Shown piece after piece: positions 15,910 through 25,404 of a DNA stretch of 64,000 bases. The stretch covers positions 1-64,000 of the forward strand of contig JACJKV010000010.1 of NCBI GenBank assembly GCA_016901755.1, in the 5' to 3' direction. The translations under genes and the position numbers were made by a program. Source of the stretch: Thomasclavelia spiroformis (lineage in GTDB: Bacteria; Bacillota_I; Bacilli_A; Erysipelotrichales; Coprobacillaceae). The notes beneath the pieces were generated by a model that saw only the letters and a program-made list of their open reading frames with translations, was not told where the DNA came from and searched no databases. Position 1 is the stretch's first letter, and each line of letters begins with the position of its first letter.

Positions 15910-17274
15910 ATGAAAATTCAGTACAAATATGTTTTTCGTCTGTGCGTGGTCCTGGCTCTGGCACTGTTATGTTCCTTAACATTAAATCGCTATGATATCA
16001 GTAAAGAAAATATTCTGATGGTATTTATTGTCGGTGTTTTGCTGGTAGCTGCGGTAACTCGTGGTTATCTTTATGGAGTGATTGCATCGATCATCAGTGC
16101 TTTATGCTTTAATTATCTGTTTATTAATCCCAATTATGATTTTCATATCAGTGATCCTGGTGATGTTATGCTGGTCGTTTTCTTTCTTATTACTTCGCTG
16201 ATTGCCTGCAGTCTGACTGACCGTCTGCAAAAGCAGATGGAGATAGCTAAAAAGAATGAAAGTATTTCTAAGCAGCTGTTTGTCCTGTCGAAACGTTTAT
16301 TGAATGTTTCAGGCATTGAACAGATCCTATATCAGGGCAGACTGTATATTGAAGAAAGCATTCATGTAAAAACAGCGGTGACCCTGCAGCTTAAACCAGA
16401 AAGCAAAAACGTAATTTTGATTACGGGAATGAATCGTACTTTAGGTACGATCGAAATTCTGGATGAAAAGCCCATAACTGAAGATCAGATGATCATTATC
16501 AATGCTGCTGCCAATCAGCTGGGCAATGCTTTAGAACGTGAACTGACCTATCAGGAACAGGAAAAAATTAAAGTAGCCATGGAAAGAGAACATATGCTCA
16601 ACAGCATGCTTAAAAGTATATCGCACGATTTACGGACACCTTTGACGGGAATCATGGGAGCCAGTTCTTTGCTGCTGGAGAAAAAAGATATGAACCTTGA
16701 AGATATGCATCTGTTATCACAGGATATTTATGACCAGGCCAAATGGCTGATTCAGATAGTTGAAAATATTTTAAATATGTCTAAAATAGAAAATGGTCTG
16801 GAACTCAATAAAAATATTGAAGTTGTTGATGATCTGATTTATGAAGCGATTCGTCATGTACCAGAACTGGATCAGCGTGATTTTCAGCTGCAGCTGCCTA
16901 GTGAACTGCTGTTGATCAATGTAGATGGCAAGCTGATGATCCAGGTACTGATCAATATTTTAAATAATGCAATTCAATATACTAAACGTGGTGATCGCAT
17001 CATCATTGTGGTGGAAAGTTTACAAAACGATATTCGTTTTACTGTCAAAGACAGTGGCAGTGGTATCCATCCTTCGGTATTGGAAAGTATTTTCGATGAA
17101 TTTGTTACCTATTCAGGAGTTTCTGGCGACAGTCATAAGGGAATAGGATTAGGTCTGGCTATATGCAAAGCTATTATTCAGGCTCATCATGGTCACATTC
17201 AGGCAATGAATAACCCTGATCAGGGAGCGAGCATTATTTTTACTATTCCGCAGGCAAAGGAGATCAATATATAA
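15910..17274 (+). CDS. Short KdpD-like sensor histidine kinase
   Basis: 454 residues. Four membrane segments of the DUF4118 (KdpD membrane) type lie in about 8-105, a GAF-like linker in 120-210, the H box 'SISHDLRTPLTGI' with H239, the N box 'NILNNAIQYT' near 350 and the glycine box 'KGIGLGLAICKAI' near 415. The KdpD N-terminal kinase-like and universal-stress domains (about 400 residues) are absent. With no kdpFABC here and ktrAB directly upstream, it probably senses K+ status for Ktr. It is followed by its response regulator with one base between. Confidence 0.9.
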   Translation: MKIQYKYVFRLCVVLALALLCSLTLNRYDISKENILMVFIVGVLLVAAVTRGYLYGVIASIISALCFNYLFINPNYDFHISDPGDVMLVVFFLITSLIACSLTDRLQKQMEIAKKNESISKQLFVLSKRLLNVSGIEQILYQGRLYIEESIHVKTAVTLQLKPESKNVILITGMNRTLGTIEILDEKPITEDQMIIINAAANQLGNALERELTYQEQEKIKVAMEREHMLNSMLKSISHDLRTPLTGIMGASSLLLEKKDMNLEDMHLLSQDIYDQAKWLIQIVENILNMSKIENGLELNKNIEVVDDLIYEAIRHVPELDQRDFQLQLPSELLLINVDGKLMIQVLINILNNAIQYTKRGDRIIIVVESLQNDIRFTVKDSGSGIHPSVLESIFDEFVTYSGVSGDSHKGIGLGLAICKAIIQAHHGHIQAMNNPDQGASIIFTIPQAKEINI

Positions 17275-17275
17275 G

Positions 17276-17956
17276 ATGAATGATTTAATATTAATTGTAG
17301 AAGATGATCCATATATATCTCATTTTCTGAATATGTCTTTGCAGCAGGAAGGATATCAGATGATCATGACCAGTAAAGGACAGGAAGCTATGAAACTGTT
17401 CTATCAGCATCATCCTGATATTATTATTCTGGATTTAGGTTTGCCTGATATGGATGGTTTGGACATTATTAAAGAGATAAGGGATTATTCGTCAGTTCCA
17501 ATCATTGTTGTTTCGGCACGCCTGGAAGAACAGGAGAAAATCAAAGCACTGGATTTAGGCGCAAATGATTATGTCGTTAAACCGTTCTATATGGGAGAGC
17601 TGCTGGCGAGAATACGTGTTGCCAGACGAATCGTAAAAAATAACCGGGAAGAGCTGAAAGTCTATCATCAGGATTATCTGTATGTTGACTTTGAATCCCG
17701 TCGTGTCAGGATCGATGATGAGGAAATTCATCTGACCCCGATTGAATTTCACTTACTGAAGCTGTTGATCGAGCATCGCGGTAAAGTACTGACACATAAT
17801 TATATTCAAAAGGCGATTTGGGGCTATCAGGATCGTTCTAATCAAAATGCCTTAAGGGTGTTTATGGCGACGTTACGAAGAAAGATCGAAAAGGATAAAA
17901 ATCATCCCCATTTTATCGTTACTGAAGTAGGAGTGGGTTACCGCTTTAAAGAGTAA
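17276..17956 (+). CDS. KdpE-like response regulator
   Basis: 226 residues, OmpR/PhoB class. The receiver has the acidic pair in 'IVEDDPYI', the phospho-acceptor D53 in 'IILDLGLPDMDG' and the Lys in 'DYVVKPFYMGEL'; a winged helix follows ('HLTPIEFHLLKLLIEHRGKVLTHNYI', 'RVFMATLRRKIE', 'VGVGYRF'). It is likely phosphorylated by the preceding kinase and likely binds the 11-bp tandem repeat at the operon promoter, giving autoregulation. Last gene of the K+ operon. Confidence 0.92.
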   Translation: MNDLILIVEDDPYISHFLNMSLQQEGYQMIMTSKGQEAMKLFYQHHPDIIILDLGLPDMDGLDIIKEIRDYSSVPIIVVSARLEEQEKIKALDLGANDYVVKPFYMGELLARIRVARRIVKNNREELKVYHQDYLYVDFESRRVRIDDEEIHLTPIEFHLLKLLIEHRGKVLTHNYIQKAIWGYQDRSNQNALRVFMATLRRKIEKDKNHPHFIVTEVGVGYRFKE

Positions 17957-18261
17957 AAGAGAACAGATGTTCAAAACATCAAGGATACTTAGATAACAGC
18001 AAAACAGGTAAGCTATATGATTATTTGATAACTTACCTGTTTTTTTGTTTTTTAAAAGTGTCATGATTCCCCAATCATTGCTCCACAAATCAGAAATACA
18101 CACATACCGATGATAACGCCGATAAAAAGCGTATCCCCCTGGAATAATCTAATTGCTTCATGGTATTTAGCCAATATATTTTTATGACCGAATTATCGTA
18201 TAAAAGATAATGGATGCAAGTGATATTAACGATGCATCTGATGGGCACAATGATTAAGTGA
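17957..18261. other. Intergenic region after the K+ operon
   Basis: It holds the operon terminator (18001-18047). The rest has only a possible 37-codon minus-strand frame (18061-18174) with one hydrophobic stretch, but with no ribosome binding site and only a TTG start, so no gene is called. Confidence 0.5.
18001..18047 (+). terminator. Terminator of K+ operon
   Basis: AAACAGGTAAG pairs with CTTACCTGTTT around a 19-base loop, followed by a T-run. Confidence 0.88.
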
Positions 18262-18921
18262 CTACTGTAATTTTTCTAGGATCTGCTGGTAGTTTGGCCA
18301 GTTTTTCTTGCATACGCGCTGTAAGATATCAACACCGTAGTTATTAACCAATGTAATACCAGTTTCGATTGCTTTGATATTGCAGCCATGAGGAAGCGTT
18401 ATTTTTAAGGCTTTGTTCATATTGTTAAAATACTGATAATGAGCATACATTGACAGTATTTTAGCACATTTCATACCGATAGAGCCCTGTTCATCAGCCA
18501 TAAATGTTAAATGTGAAACGACCAGAAGCTGATGCTTTAGATTTTTATAGTATTTTTTTGGTGACAAAAAGCCATGAATCATTTTTTTGTCAACCGGTTG
18601 CTGGATCTTATGCATCACATTGATCATGGCCTGATTGTAAAGTCTGGTTTTGATCTTTGTCATTTTCTGACCAGCGGCCGTCATTTTGTTGTAATGGGAA
18701 TTATCCAGCAGCAGCAAGCTGTATGTGAGACGATCTTTCAGGATGCTTCCAGCTGCAATGATCTGTTGCTGGTCATTGATATCCAGATTCATGATGTCCA
18801 GTTCATTAAGCCATGGCCAGTCAGTATTGTCTATATAGCAGGCAACGACACAGATGGGACCAAAAAAGTCGCCAGATCCAGTGTCGCAGCAGCATATTTC
18901 ATTTACCCTCATTTTTTCCAT
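18262..18921 (-). CDS. Degenerate RNase HIII-like protein
   Basis: 219 residues. 'GSGDFFGPICVVACYID' near residue 15 matches the RNase HIII block DEVGTGDYFGP, but the catalytic Asp-Glu pair is replaced by Cys12-Asp13. 'HGFLSPKKYYKNLKH' and 'ADEQGSIGMKCAKILS' match later blocks imperfectly. The N-terminal TBP-like substrate-binding domain (about 80 residues) of true RNase HIII is missing. It may be a non-catalytic paralogue with a binding role, or a decaying gene, but the frame and a strong GGAGG site are intact. Cleavage of RNA/DNA hybrids should not be assumed. Confidence 0.65.
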   Translation of the reverse strand: MEKMRVNEICCCDTGSGDFFGPICVVACYIDNTDWPWLNELDIMNLDINDQQQIIAAGSILKDRLTYSLLLLDNSHYNKMTAAGQKMTKIKTRLYNQAMINVMHKIQQPVDKKMIHGFLSPKKYYKNLKHQLLVVSHLTFMADEQGSIGMKCAKILSMYAHYQYFNNMNKALKITLPHGCNIKAIETGITLVNNYGVDILQRVCKKNWPNYQQILEKLQ

Positions 18922-18975
18922 ACTGGTTCCTCCATTTTCTTATTATATCAAAAATATCAGCAGTTATTCATTATC

Positions 18976-19632
18976 TTACTGATGTGACAAATATTGTCTG
19001 TAGAGTCCATTTTTATCAACGATTTTTATTTTACCATATTTCATGGCAATATAGCCACCTTCAGCAAACTCATTAAGAATTTTTGTAACCGTAACTCTGG
19101 CTAAACCAATAGAATCAGCTATTTCCTGATGAGTATAGGGAAGTACACCATCAATGATGTCTTTATCAATATTATCGCTGCTGGTCAAGTCAAGTAAAAA
19201 AGCAGCGACTTTTTCATAGCGATTATAGGTTTGTGCCCACTTCAGCCGTTTCGTGATATGATTGCATGTTTCATTCATAAGCTGTAAAAGTGAAATCGTC
19301 AGATCTGGTGATTCTTTGAGATAGGGATACAGATCTTCTAACTGACAGGATATCAGTTCTACATCATTGACTGCAGAGACGGTTGTTGGCCGACAGGCAT
19401 TTTGGATAAATGATGATTCACCAAAAATACGTCCACGATCGAGTACATCAAAAGTTATTTCTTTGCCGTTTTTAGCAATATCATAAACCCGAACCCGACC
19501 TTTAGTAATGAGATATAACGCTTTGGCATCATCTTCCTGCATGTAAATCAGATCTTGAGGGTGGTAATGGGTTTTGACTCCGGCTTTTTCAAAATAGTGG
19601 AACAGTTCTTCTTTGATTTTCAAAATGCTCAC
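18976..19632 (-). CDS. Crp/Fnr-family transcription regulator
   Basis: 218 residues. A cyclic-nucleotide-binding-type jelly roll spans about 20-125 ('ALYLITKGRVRVYD', 'GRIFGESSFI'), followed by a long helix and a C-terminal winged HTH ('YTHQEIADSIGLARVTVTKILNEF'). No Cys cluster of the Fnr type is seen. The phosphate-binding Arg/Ser pattern of true cAMP receptors is not clear, so the effector is unknown. It lies divergent to yitT with a TGTAA-N6-TTACA dyad between, suggesting autoregulation and control of its neighbour. Confidence 0.88.
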   Translation of the reverse strand: MSILKIKEELFHYFEKAGVKTHYHPQDLIYMQEDDAKALYLITKGRVRVYDIAKNGKEITFDVLDRGRIFGESSFIQNACRPTTVSAVNDVELISCQLEDLYPYLKESPDLTISLLQLMNETCNHITKRLKWAQTYNRYEKVAAFLLDLTSSDNIDKDIIDGVLPYTHQEIADSIGLARVTVTKILNEFAEGGYIAMKYGKIKIVDKNGLYRQYLSHQ

Positions 19633-19642
19633 CTCTTACTAA

Positions 19643-19664
19643 AAATGTAACATATATTACATTT
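19643..19664. promoter_or_regulatory. Crp/Fnr-type operator dyad
   Basis: AAATGTAA-CATATA-TTACATTT is a perfect inverted repeat. Its core TGTAA-N6-TTACA fits the TGTnA-N6-TnACA class recognised by Crp/Fnr regulators, and it lies between the divergent crp-like and yitT-like genes. Confidence 0.75.
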
Positions 19665-19707
19665 TTTTAGCAAGAGATTTGTTAAGATGTCGGCGAGGTG
19701 ATGAGAA

Positions 19708-20553
19708 ATGAAAAAAATTTTATTGATTACAGCTGGAAATATTCTGATTGCGTTAGCAATCAGCGCTCTTATTTTACAAAATGGTATTATTGCTGGAGGA
19801 GTTTCAGGTTTAGGAAGTGTCATTGAATATTATTTTCACATTCCACTTTCCTGGGTGGTAGGAATGATTAATATTTCATTGTTTTTGATGGGTCTGATAT
19901 TTTTTGGTAAAGACTTTGCGATGAAAACGCTGGTTTCAACGTTTATGTTCCCAATATTACTTGATTTTTTTAATAGACAGACAGTTTTTCAGCATTTGCT
20001 GGCGGATACTTTTCTTTCATCAGTATTAGGTGGGGTGATGATTGGCTACGGTGTTGGTCTGATTTTAAAGTCTGGAGGATCTACCGGTGGCTTTGATATC
20101 GTGGCCTTGCTGGTAGAAAAATACTTTCATGTTCCTGTATCTTTAACTTTTAATCTGATTGATATCAGTATTCTTGTGCTGCAGTGTCTGTTTCATCAGT
20201 TTGATCAGGTCATCTATGGAATCGTTACCGTTATGTTAACAGCCTATATCATGAATCATACTTTGATGTCAGGTAAAGCCTTGGCTCAGATCGTTATTAT
20301 GTCAGATCGTTATCATGAAATTCAAATGGCCATCTTAAATCAGGTCAATGCCGGAGCTACCTTGCTGCATGGAACCAAAGCCTATAGTCAAAAAGAAACT
20401 AATGTCATTTTATCAGTTATTCCTTATCGCAAACTGCCCCTGGTTAAAGATGCTGTGAAGGCCATTGATGATAAAGCATTTGTGATTGTTTCGCAGATCG
20501 AAGAAGTAGGAGGCAATGGCTTTACCAGAGAACTGAGAGATAATTTTGGGTAA
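19708..20553 (+). CDS. YitT-family membrane protein
   Basis: 281 residues: five to six membrane segments (about 5-185) of the DUF161 type with 'GGVSGLGSVIEYYFHIPLSW' and 'KSGGSTGGFDIVALL', then a cytoplasmic DUF2179 domain ('TNVILSVIPYRKLPLVKDAV', 'VSQIEEVGGNGF'). The family function is unknown; transport is usually inferred. GAGGTGATG precedes the start. Likely regulated by the divergent Crp-like protein. Confidence 0.9.
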   Translation: MKKILLITAGNILIALAISALILQNGIIAGGVSGLGSVIEYYFHIPLSWVVGMINISLFLMGLIFFGKDFAMKTLVSTFMFPILLDFFNRQTVFQHLLADTFLSSVLGGVMIGYGVGLILKSGGSTGGFDIVALLVEKYFHVPVSLTFNLIDISILVLQCLFHQFDQVIYGIVTVMLTAYIMNHTLMSGKALAQIVIMSDRYHEIQMAILNQVNAGATLLHGTKAYSQKETNVILSVIPYRKLPLVKDAVKAIDDKAFVIVSQIEEVGGNGFTRELRDNFG

Positions 20554-20608
20554 ATAGATTGATGAAAGTTGGAATAATTGTTAATATTATAACTGGATAT
20601 TAAAAAAT

Positions 20609-20633
20609 GTTCACTTTGCAGTGAACTTTTTTT
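20609..20633 (+). terminator. Terminator of yitT-like gene
   Basis: GTTCACT-TTGC-AGTGAAC followed by seven T. Confidence 0.9.
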
Positions 20634-20654
20634 AAAGAAAATAAGGTGATCATG

Positions 20655-21275
20655 ATGGGAAATTTACAAATAGAAGTTGTTGCTTTGGAAGATGCCTGGC
20701 AGCTGTTGGATATTTATCGTTATTATGTGGAAAATACGGCGATTACTTTTGAGTATGAGACGCCTTCTTTAGAAGAGTTCAAACAGCGTATCATAACGAT
20801 TTTAAAACGTTATCCTTATCTGGTGGCTAAAGTTGATGGGCAAATAACTGGTTACGTTTATGCCAGCGCTTTTCATGAAAGGGCAGCATATGACTGGTGT
20901 GTAGAAACTTCTATATATCTTAAGCCTGACTGCTGTCATCAGGGAACAGGTAGGATCTTGTATCAATGTCTGGAAAATATCTTACGTTTACAGCATGTAA
21001 CTAATATGAATGCCTGTATTGCTTCGCCAGTAAAGCCAGGACCTTATCTGGATGATAACAGTATTCGTTTTCATGAACATATGGGTTTTCAGCCTGTTGG
21101 TAAGTTTCATTCCTGTGGATATAAATTCCAAAGCTGGTTTGATATGATCTGGATGGAAAAAATGATCAATGATCATCAGGAAAAACAGCTGCCGCTATTG
21201 AGGTTTGATGAAGTTAAAAAGGCAGTTTTTGATGAAAAAAACAGATATCAGTTTAAATCAGAGGTGACAGAATGA
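20655..21275 (+). CDS. GNAT acetyltransferase, PAT/MddA-like
   Basis: 206 residues from the ATG at 20655, six bases after AAGGTGA. The order 'ENTAITFEYETPSLEEF', 'PYLVAKVDGQITGYVYAS', 'WCVETSIYLKPDCCHQGTGRIL', 'HEHMGFQPVGKFHSCGYK' and 'FDMIWMEK' follows phosphinothricin/methionine-sulfone acetyltransferases. Substrates of such proteins are small amino compounds; resistance is not implied. Next gene overlaps by four bases (ATGA). Confidence 0.88.
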   Translation: MGNLQIEVVALEDAWQLLDIYRYYVENTAITFEYETPSLEEFKQRIITILKRYPYLVAKVDGQITGYVYASAFHERAAYDWCVETSIYLKPDCCHQGTGRILYQCLENILRLQHVTNMNACIASPVKPGPYLDDNSIRFHEHMGFQPVGKFHSCGYKFQSWFDMIWMEKMINDHQEKQLPLLRFDEVKKAVFDEKNRYQFKSEVTE

Positions 21276-21808
21276 ATTTGCAGTTAAAAAATATTTTACA
21301 GTATTCAAAGGATTTTGATCAGATTAATTTACTGTATCATCGTGCTTTCCCTGATGCGGAAAGAGCTCCTATGCAAATGCTGATGACCAATGCGAAAGAA
21401 AATAAAGGTATATTTTATGGAGTTTATGATGATGATCAATGGGTAGGGATGGTTTATATCATTACCAGAAAGCAGCTTTCGTATATTTTTTATTTAGCTA
21501 TCGATGAAAAATATCGTGGCAGTGGCTATGGCAGTGCTATTTTGCAGTATGTACAGAAAAATGCGACCCCAACGATCATGCTGGCCATTGAAGAAGTTGA
21601 TGATCAGTATGAAAATTATCAGGAACGTTTGGCGCGCAAGCATTTTTATGAAAAAAATGGAATGCAGGCCATGAATTTTCATTTCATTGAGTATGGCGTA
21701 CGCTATGAAATGCTTTATTGGGGAGAGTATTTGCCGCCCCAGTATTATGATGAACTGATGATTGATTATGCAGGTCAAAGATATATGGAAATAAGAGAGG
21801 ATGAATAA
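21272..21808 (+). CDS. GNAT acetyltransferase
   Basis: 178 residues. The acetyl-CoA loop region is 'LAIDEKYRGSGYGSAILQYV' near residue 75-95, followed by 'ARKHFYEKNGMQAMNF'. Substrate unknown. Translationally coupled to the preceding GNAT and overlapping the next small gene, so the three form one operon. Confidence 0.85.
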   Translation: MNLQLKNILQYSKDFDQINLLYHRAFPDAERAPMQMLMTNAKENKGIFYGVYDDDQWVGMVYIITRKQLSYIFYLAIDEKYRGSGYGSAILQYVQKNATPTIMLAIEEVDDQYENYQERLARKHFYEKNGMQAMNFHFIEYGVRYEMLYWGEYLPPQYYDELMIDYAGQRYMEIREDE

Positions 21809-22013
21809 CGTGCGTAGATTAAAGGAAGGAGAAACTGTATTATATAAGGAAGATGATATCGAATTTTTAGGTGAAGTCTGTGATATTGAAGATTGTGCTG
21901 ATGGCAGCTATACTTTCTCCATTGAAGGCTATTCTGACTGTTGCGCAGGTTTCTATAAGATTTCTTCCTGGCAGATAGGTATTACAGTTTTTATTCAGGA
22001 TAATGAAATTTAA
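21801..22013 (+). CDS. Small acidic protein, unrecognised
   Basis: 70 residues, rich in Asp and Glu, with a Cys-rich centre ('GEVCDIEDCADGS', 'YSDCCAGFY'). The short length and 'EGETVLYKEDDIEFLGEV' start suggest a small SH3-like beta barrel. It overlaps the preceding GNAT gene by eight bases, and AGAGAGG is placed to serve the start. No function can be given. Confidence 0.55.
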   Translation: MNNVRRLKEGETVLYKEDDIEFLGEVCDIEDCADGSYTFSIEGYSDCCAGFYKISSWQIGITVFIQDNEI

Positions 22014-22014
22014 T

Positions 22015-22051
22015 AAAAAAGCCAAGATCGTCAAGTGAATCTTGGTTTTTT
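22015..22051. terminator. Bidirectional terminator between GNAT operon and MATE gene
   Basis: CCAAGAT pairs with ATCTTGG, with an A-run on one side and a T-run on the other, so it can serve both converging transcripts. Confidence 0.85.
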
Positions 22052-22052
22052 C

Positions 22053-23396
22053 TTATTGTGTTGGCAGTTCTTTTCTGATAAATCTTCTAAAGAAAAAGCC
22101 ATTGGTCAGGGTTGTTACCAGATCGGAAATAGGTTCAGCCAGCATAACAGCCAGGACACCATTAGAAATAAACATCGGCAGAATATAGATCAAAGGAATC
22201 AGTAATATGATCTTTCGATAGAAAGCAAAGAAGAAAGAACGGGTTCCAAAACCTAAAGAAGTATATGTCTGCTGGAAAGTTGAATTGGCTCCCATGATGA
22301 TAAAACCAAAGACATAAATTCTCATCATCCAGCTGGCTTCTTCGATTAATGCAGGATCCGTAGCGAACATTTTAACAAATAGGGATGGAAATAATTCCAT
22401 GGTACATACAGCTACTACGGAAAAGGTCAGACTCGACATGATGGCCAAACGAATCGTATCTCTAACACGCTGATAATTTTTTGCTCCAAAGTTGAAACTG
22501 GTAATTGGCTGCGCCCCCTGGGCGATACCTTCCATCGGTAATGACAGCATCTGATTTAATGACAGCATGATGGTCATGGCACTGACAGCCAGGTCGCCCC
22601 CAAAAAACAGCAGCTGACGGTTAAATGACATTTGCAGGATACCTTCAGTTGATGACATGAAAAACGGAGAAAAACCTAAAGCGAAAACACGTTTTACAAT
22701 TTGAGCATTTAGCCAGAGATGTTCTTTTCTGATCTTGATGGTCGTTTTTTTACCAAATAGAAATTTTAAGACCCATAGACATGAAACAAACTGCGAAATA
22801 ACCGTAGCGATGGCGGCTCCTGCTACGTCCATATCCATGACAAAGATAAAGATAGGGTCTAAAATAATATTTAAGATACCACCAATCAGTAATGTCATCA
22901 TCCCAAATTTAGCATAGCCTTGGGTATTGATAAAATAGTTCATGCCTACAGTCAGCTGGACAAAGATCGTTCCATAACTGTAGATTTTCAAATAACTCAT
23001 GGCATAAGGCAAAGTATTTTCACTTGCTCCAAAAAGAATAAGGATCTCATTGCCAAAAAGATTGAGTATCAAAGTAATTAGTATTGAAGAAACGGCAAGC
23101 ATACAGAAACAGTTACCAAGTATTTTTTCTGCCTGTTTATGATTGCCTTCTCCCAGACGAATAGATGCCAGTGGGGCACCACCACGACCAAACAGATTGG
23201 AAAAAGCAGTAATGATCGTAATGATTGAAGCACAAAGGCCAATTCCAGCTATTGATAGAGAACCATTTGCTAATCTCCCGATATAGATTCTATCTACCAT
23301 ATTATAGATCAGCGTTGCCAGCTGAGCCAGTATTGAGGGAACGGCCAGTGACAGCAGCAATGATGATATTTTTTCATTTGCCAGTCTTTCATTCAT
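22053..23396 (-). CDS. MATE-family efflux protein, MarR-linked
   Basis: 447 residues, twelve membrane segments in two six-helix halves. 'LLLSLAVPSILAQLATLIYNMVDRIYIGRL' and 'GMNYFINTQGYAKFGM' and 'GIAQGAQPITSFNFGAK' are typical of MATE exporters, which use Na+ or H+ to expel cationic compounds. The start overlaps the end of the marR-type gene by eight bases, so the pair is one operon under MarR control. Substrate unknown. Confidence 0.9.
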   Translation of the reverse strand: MNERLANEKISSLLLSLAVPSILAQLATLIYNMVDRIYIGRLANGSLSIAGIGLCASIITIITAFSNLFGRGGAPLASIRLGEGNHKQAEKILGNCFCMLAVSSILITLILNLFGNEILILFGASENTLPYAMSYLKIYSYGTIFVQLTVGMNYFINTQGYAKFGMMTLLIGGILNIILDPIFIFVMDMDVAGAAIATVISQFVSCLWVLKFLFGKKTTIKIRKEHLWLNAQIVKRVFALGFSPFFMSSTEGILQMSFNRQLLFFGGDLAVSAMTIMLSLNQMLSLPMEGIAQGAQPITSFNFGAKNYQRVRDTIRLAIMSSLTFSVVAVCTMELFPSLFVKMFATDPALIEEASWMMRIYVFGFIIMGANSTFQQTYTSLGFGTRSFFFAFYRKIILLIPLIYILPMFISNGVLAVMLAEPISDLVTTLTNGFFFRRFIRKELPTQ

Positions 23397-23820
23397 TGTT
23401 GTAACCTCCTAAATTCAGATACATCTGTTTCAATATCTGATCGAATTTTTCTTTATCGCCATCAGCAATTTCGTGATAGATCTTTTTTTTGAACTGTGTC
23501 TGTACGGCTTTGATCTGAGCAATCAGTTCATGAGATGCTTCGGTGAGCAACAGCAGATTGCATCTTCGACATTGGGGATCAACTTGGCGCTGTAACAGGC
23601 CTTTTTCAACCAGTTTATCGATGGCAATGGAAGCCTGTCCTTTGTTGATACAGCGGATCTTGACGATATCCGAAGCATATTTATATTCAGGATTGTTATA
23701 TAAAAAGGCAAGAATATCGATTTCGACCTGTGTGATATCGTAACGACTCAGTAATGGTTTGAACATCGTATTGTACTGTTTGAGAATATAAGAAAAAATA
23801 GCCAGTTCAAATACTTTCAT
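23389..23820 (-). CDS. MarR-family regulator of the MATE exporter
   Basis: 143 residues with a MarR winged helix ('VEIDILAFLYNNPEYKYASDIVKIRCINKGQASIAIDKLVEKGLLQRQVDPQCRRCNLLLLTEAS'-type order from about 30 to 100, wing around 'DPQCRRC'). It carries Cys residues in the wing, unusual and possibly redox-sensitive. AGGAGGTAAACA precedes the start. It likely represses itself and the exporter. Confidence 0.88.
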   Translation of the reverse strand: MKVFELAIFSYILKQYNTMFKPLLSRYDITQVEIDILAFLYNNPEYKYASDIVKIRCINKGQASIAIDKLVEKGLLQRQVDPQCRRCNLLLLTEASHELIAQIKAVQTQFKKKIYHEIADGDKEKFDQILKQMYLNLGGYNNE

Positions 23821-23831
23821 TGTTTACCTCC

Positions 23832-23886
23832 TAAACAGTTTACTTTTAAACGGTAATTATTTTATCACGCGATATATATTTGTCAA
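23832..23886 (-). promoter_or_regulatory. marR-MATE promoter with GTTTA/TAAAC operator
   Basis: On the minus strand TTGACA (23881-23886) and TAAAAT (23859-23864) are 16 bases apart. Just downstream are overlapping dyads, GTTTA-CTTT-TAAAC (23838-23851, plus-strand reading) and TAAAC-A-GTTTA (23832-23842), which cover the start site and run up to the ribosome binding site. This is the expected place for a MarR operator. Confidence 0.6.
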
Positions 23887-23922
23887 TGCGCTATTGATAA
23901 AAATATTTAAAAGTATTTTTAA

Positions 23923-25375
<1,453 letters not shown>

Positions 25376-25377
<2 letters not shown>

Positions 25378-25404
25378 AAAAGTATAGCAGCGCTATACTT
25401 TTTT
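25376..25404. terminator. Bidirectional terminator between GH1 and MATE genes
   Basis: AGTATAGC pairs with GCTATACT around three bases, A-run before and T-run after. It overlaps the stop of the converging MATE gene. Confidence 0.85.

Noticed and set aside
18061..18174. Short minus-strand frame with one hydrophobic helix, possible KdpF-like peptide
   Set aside because: TTG start only, no ribosome site, opposite strand to the K+ operon, and no kdpA or kdpB here.
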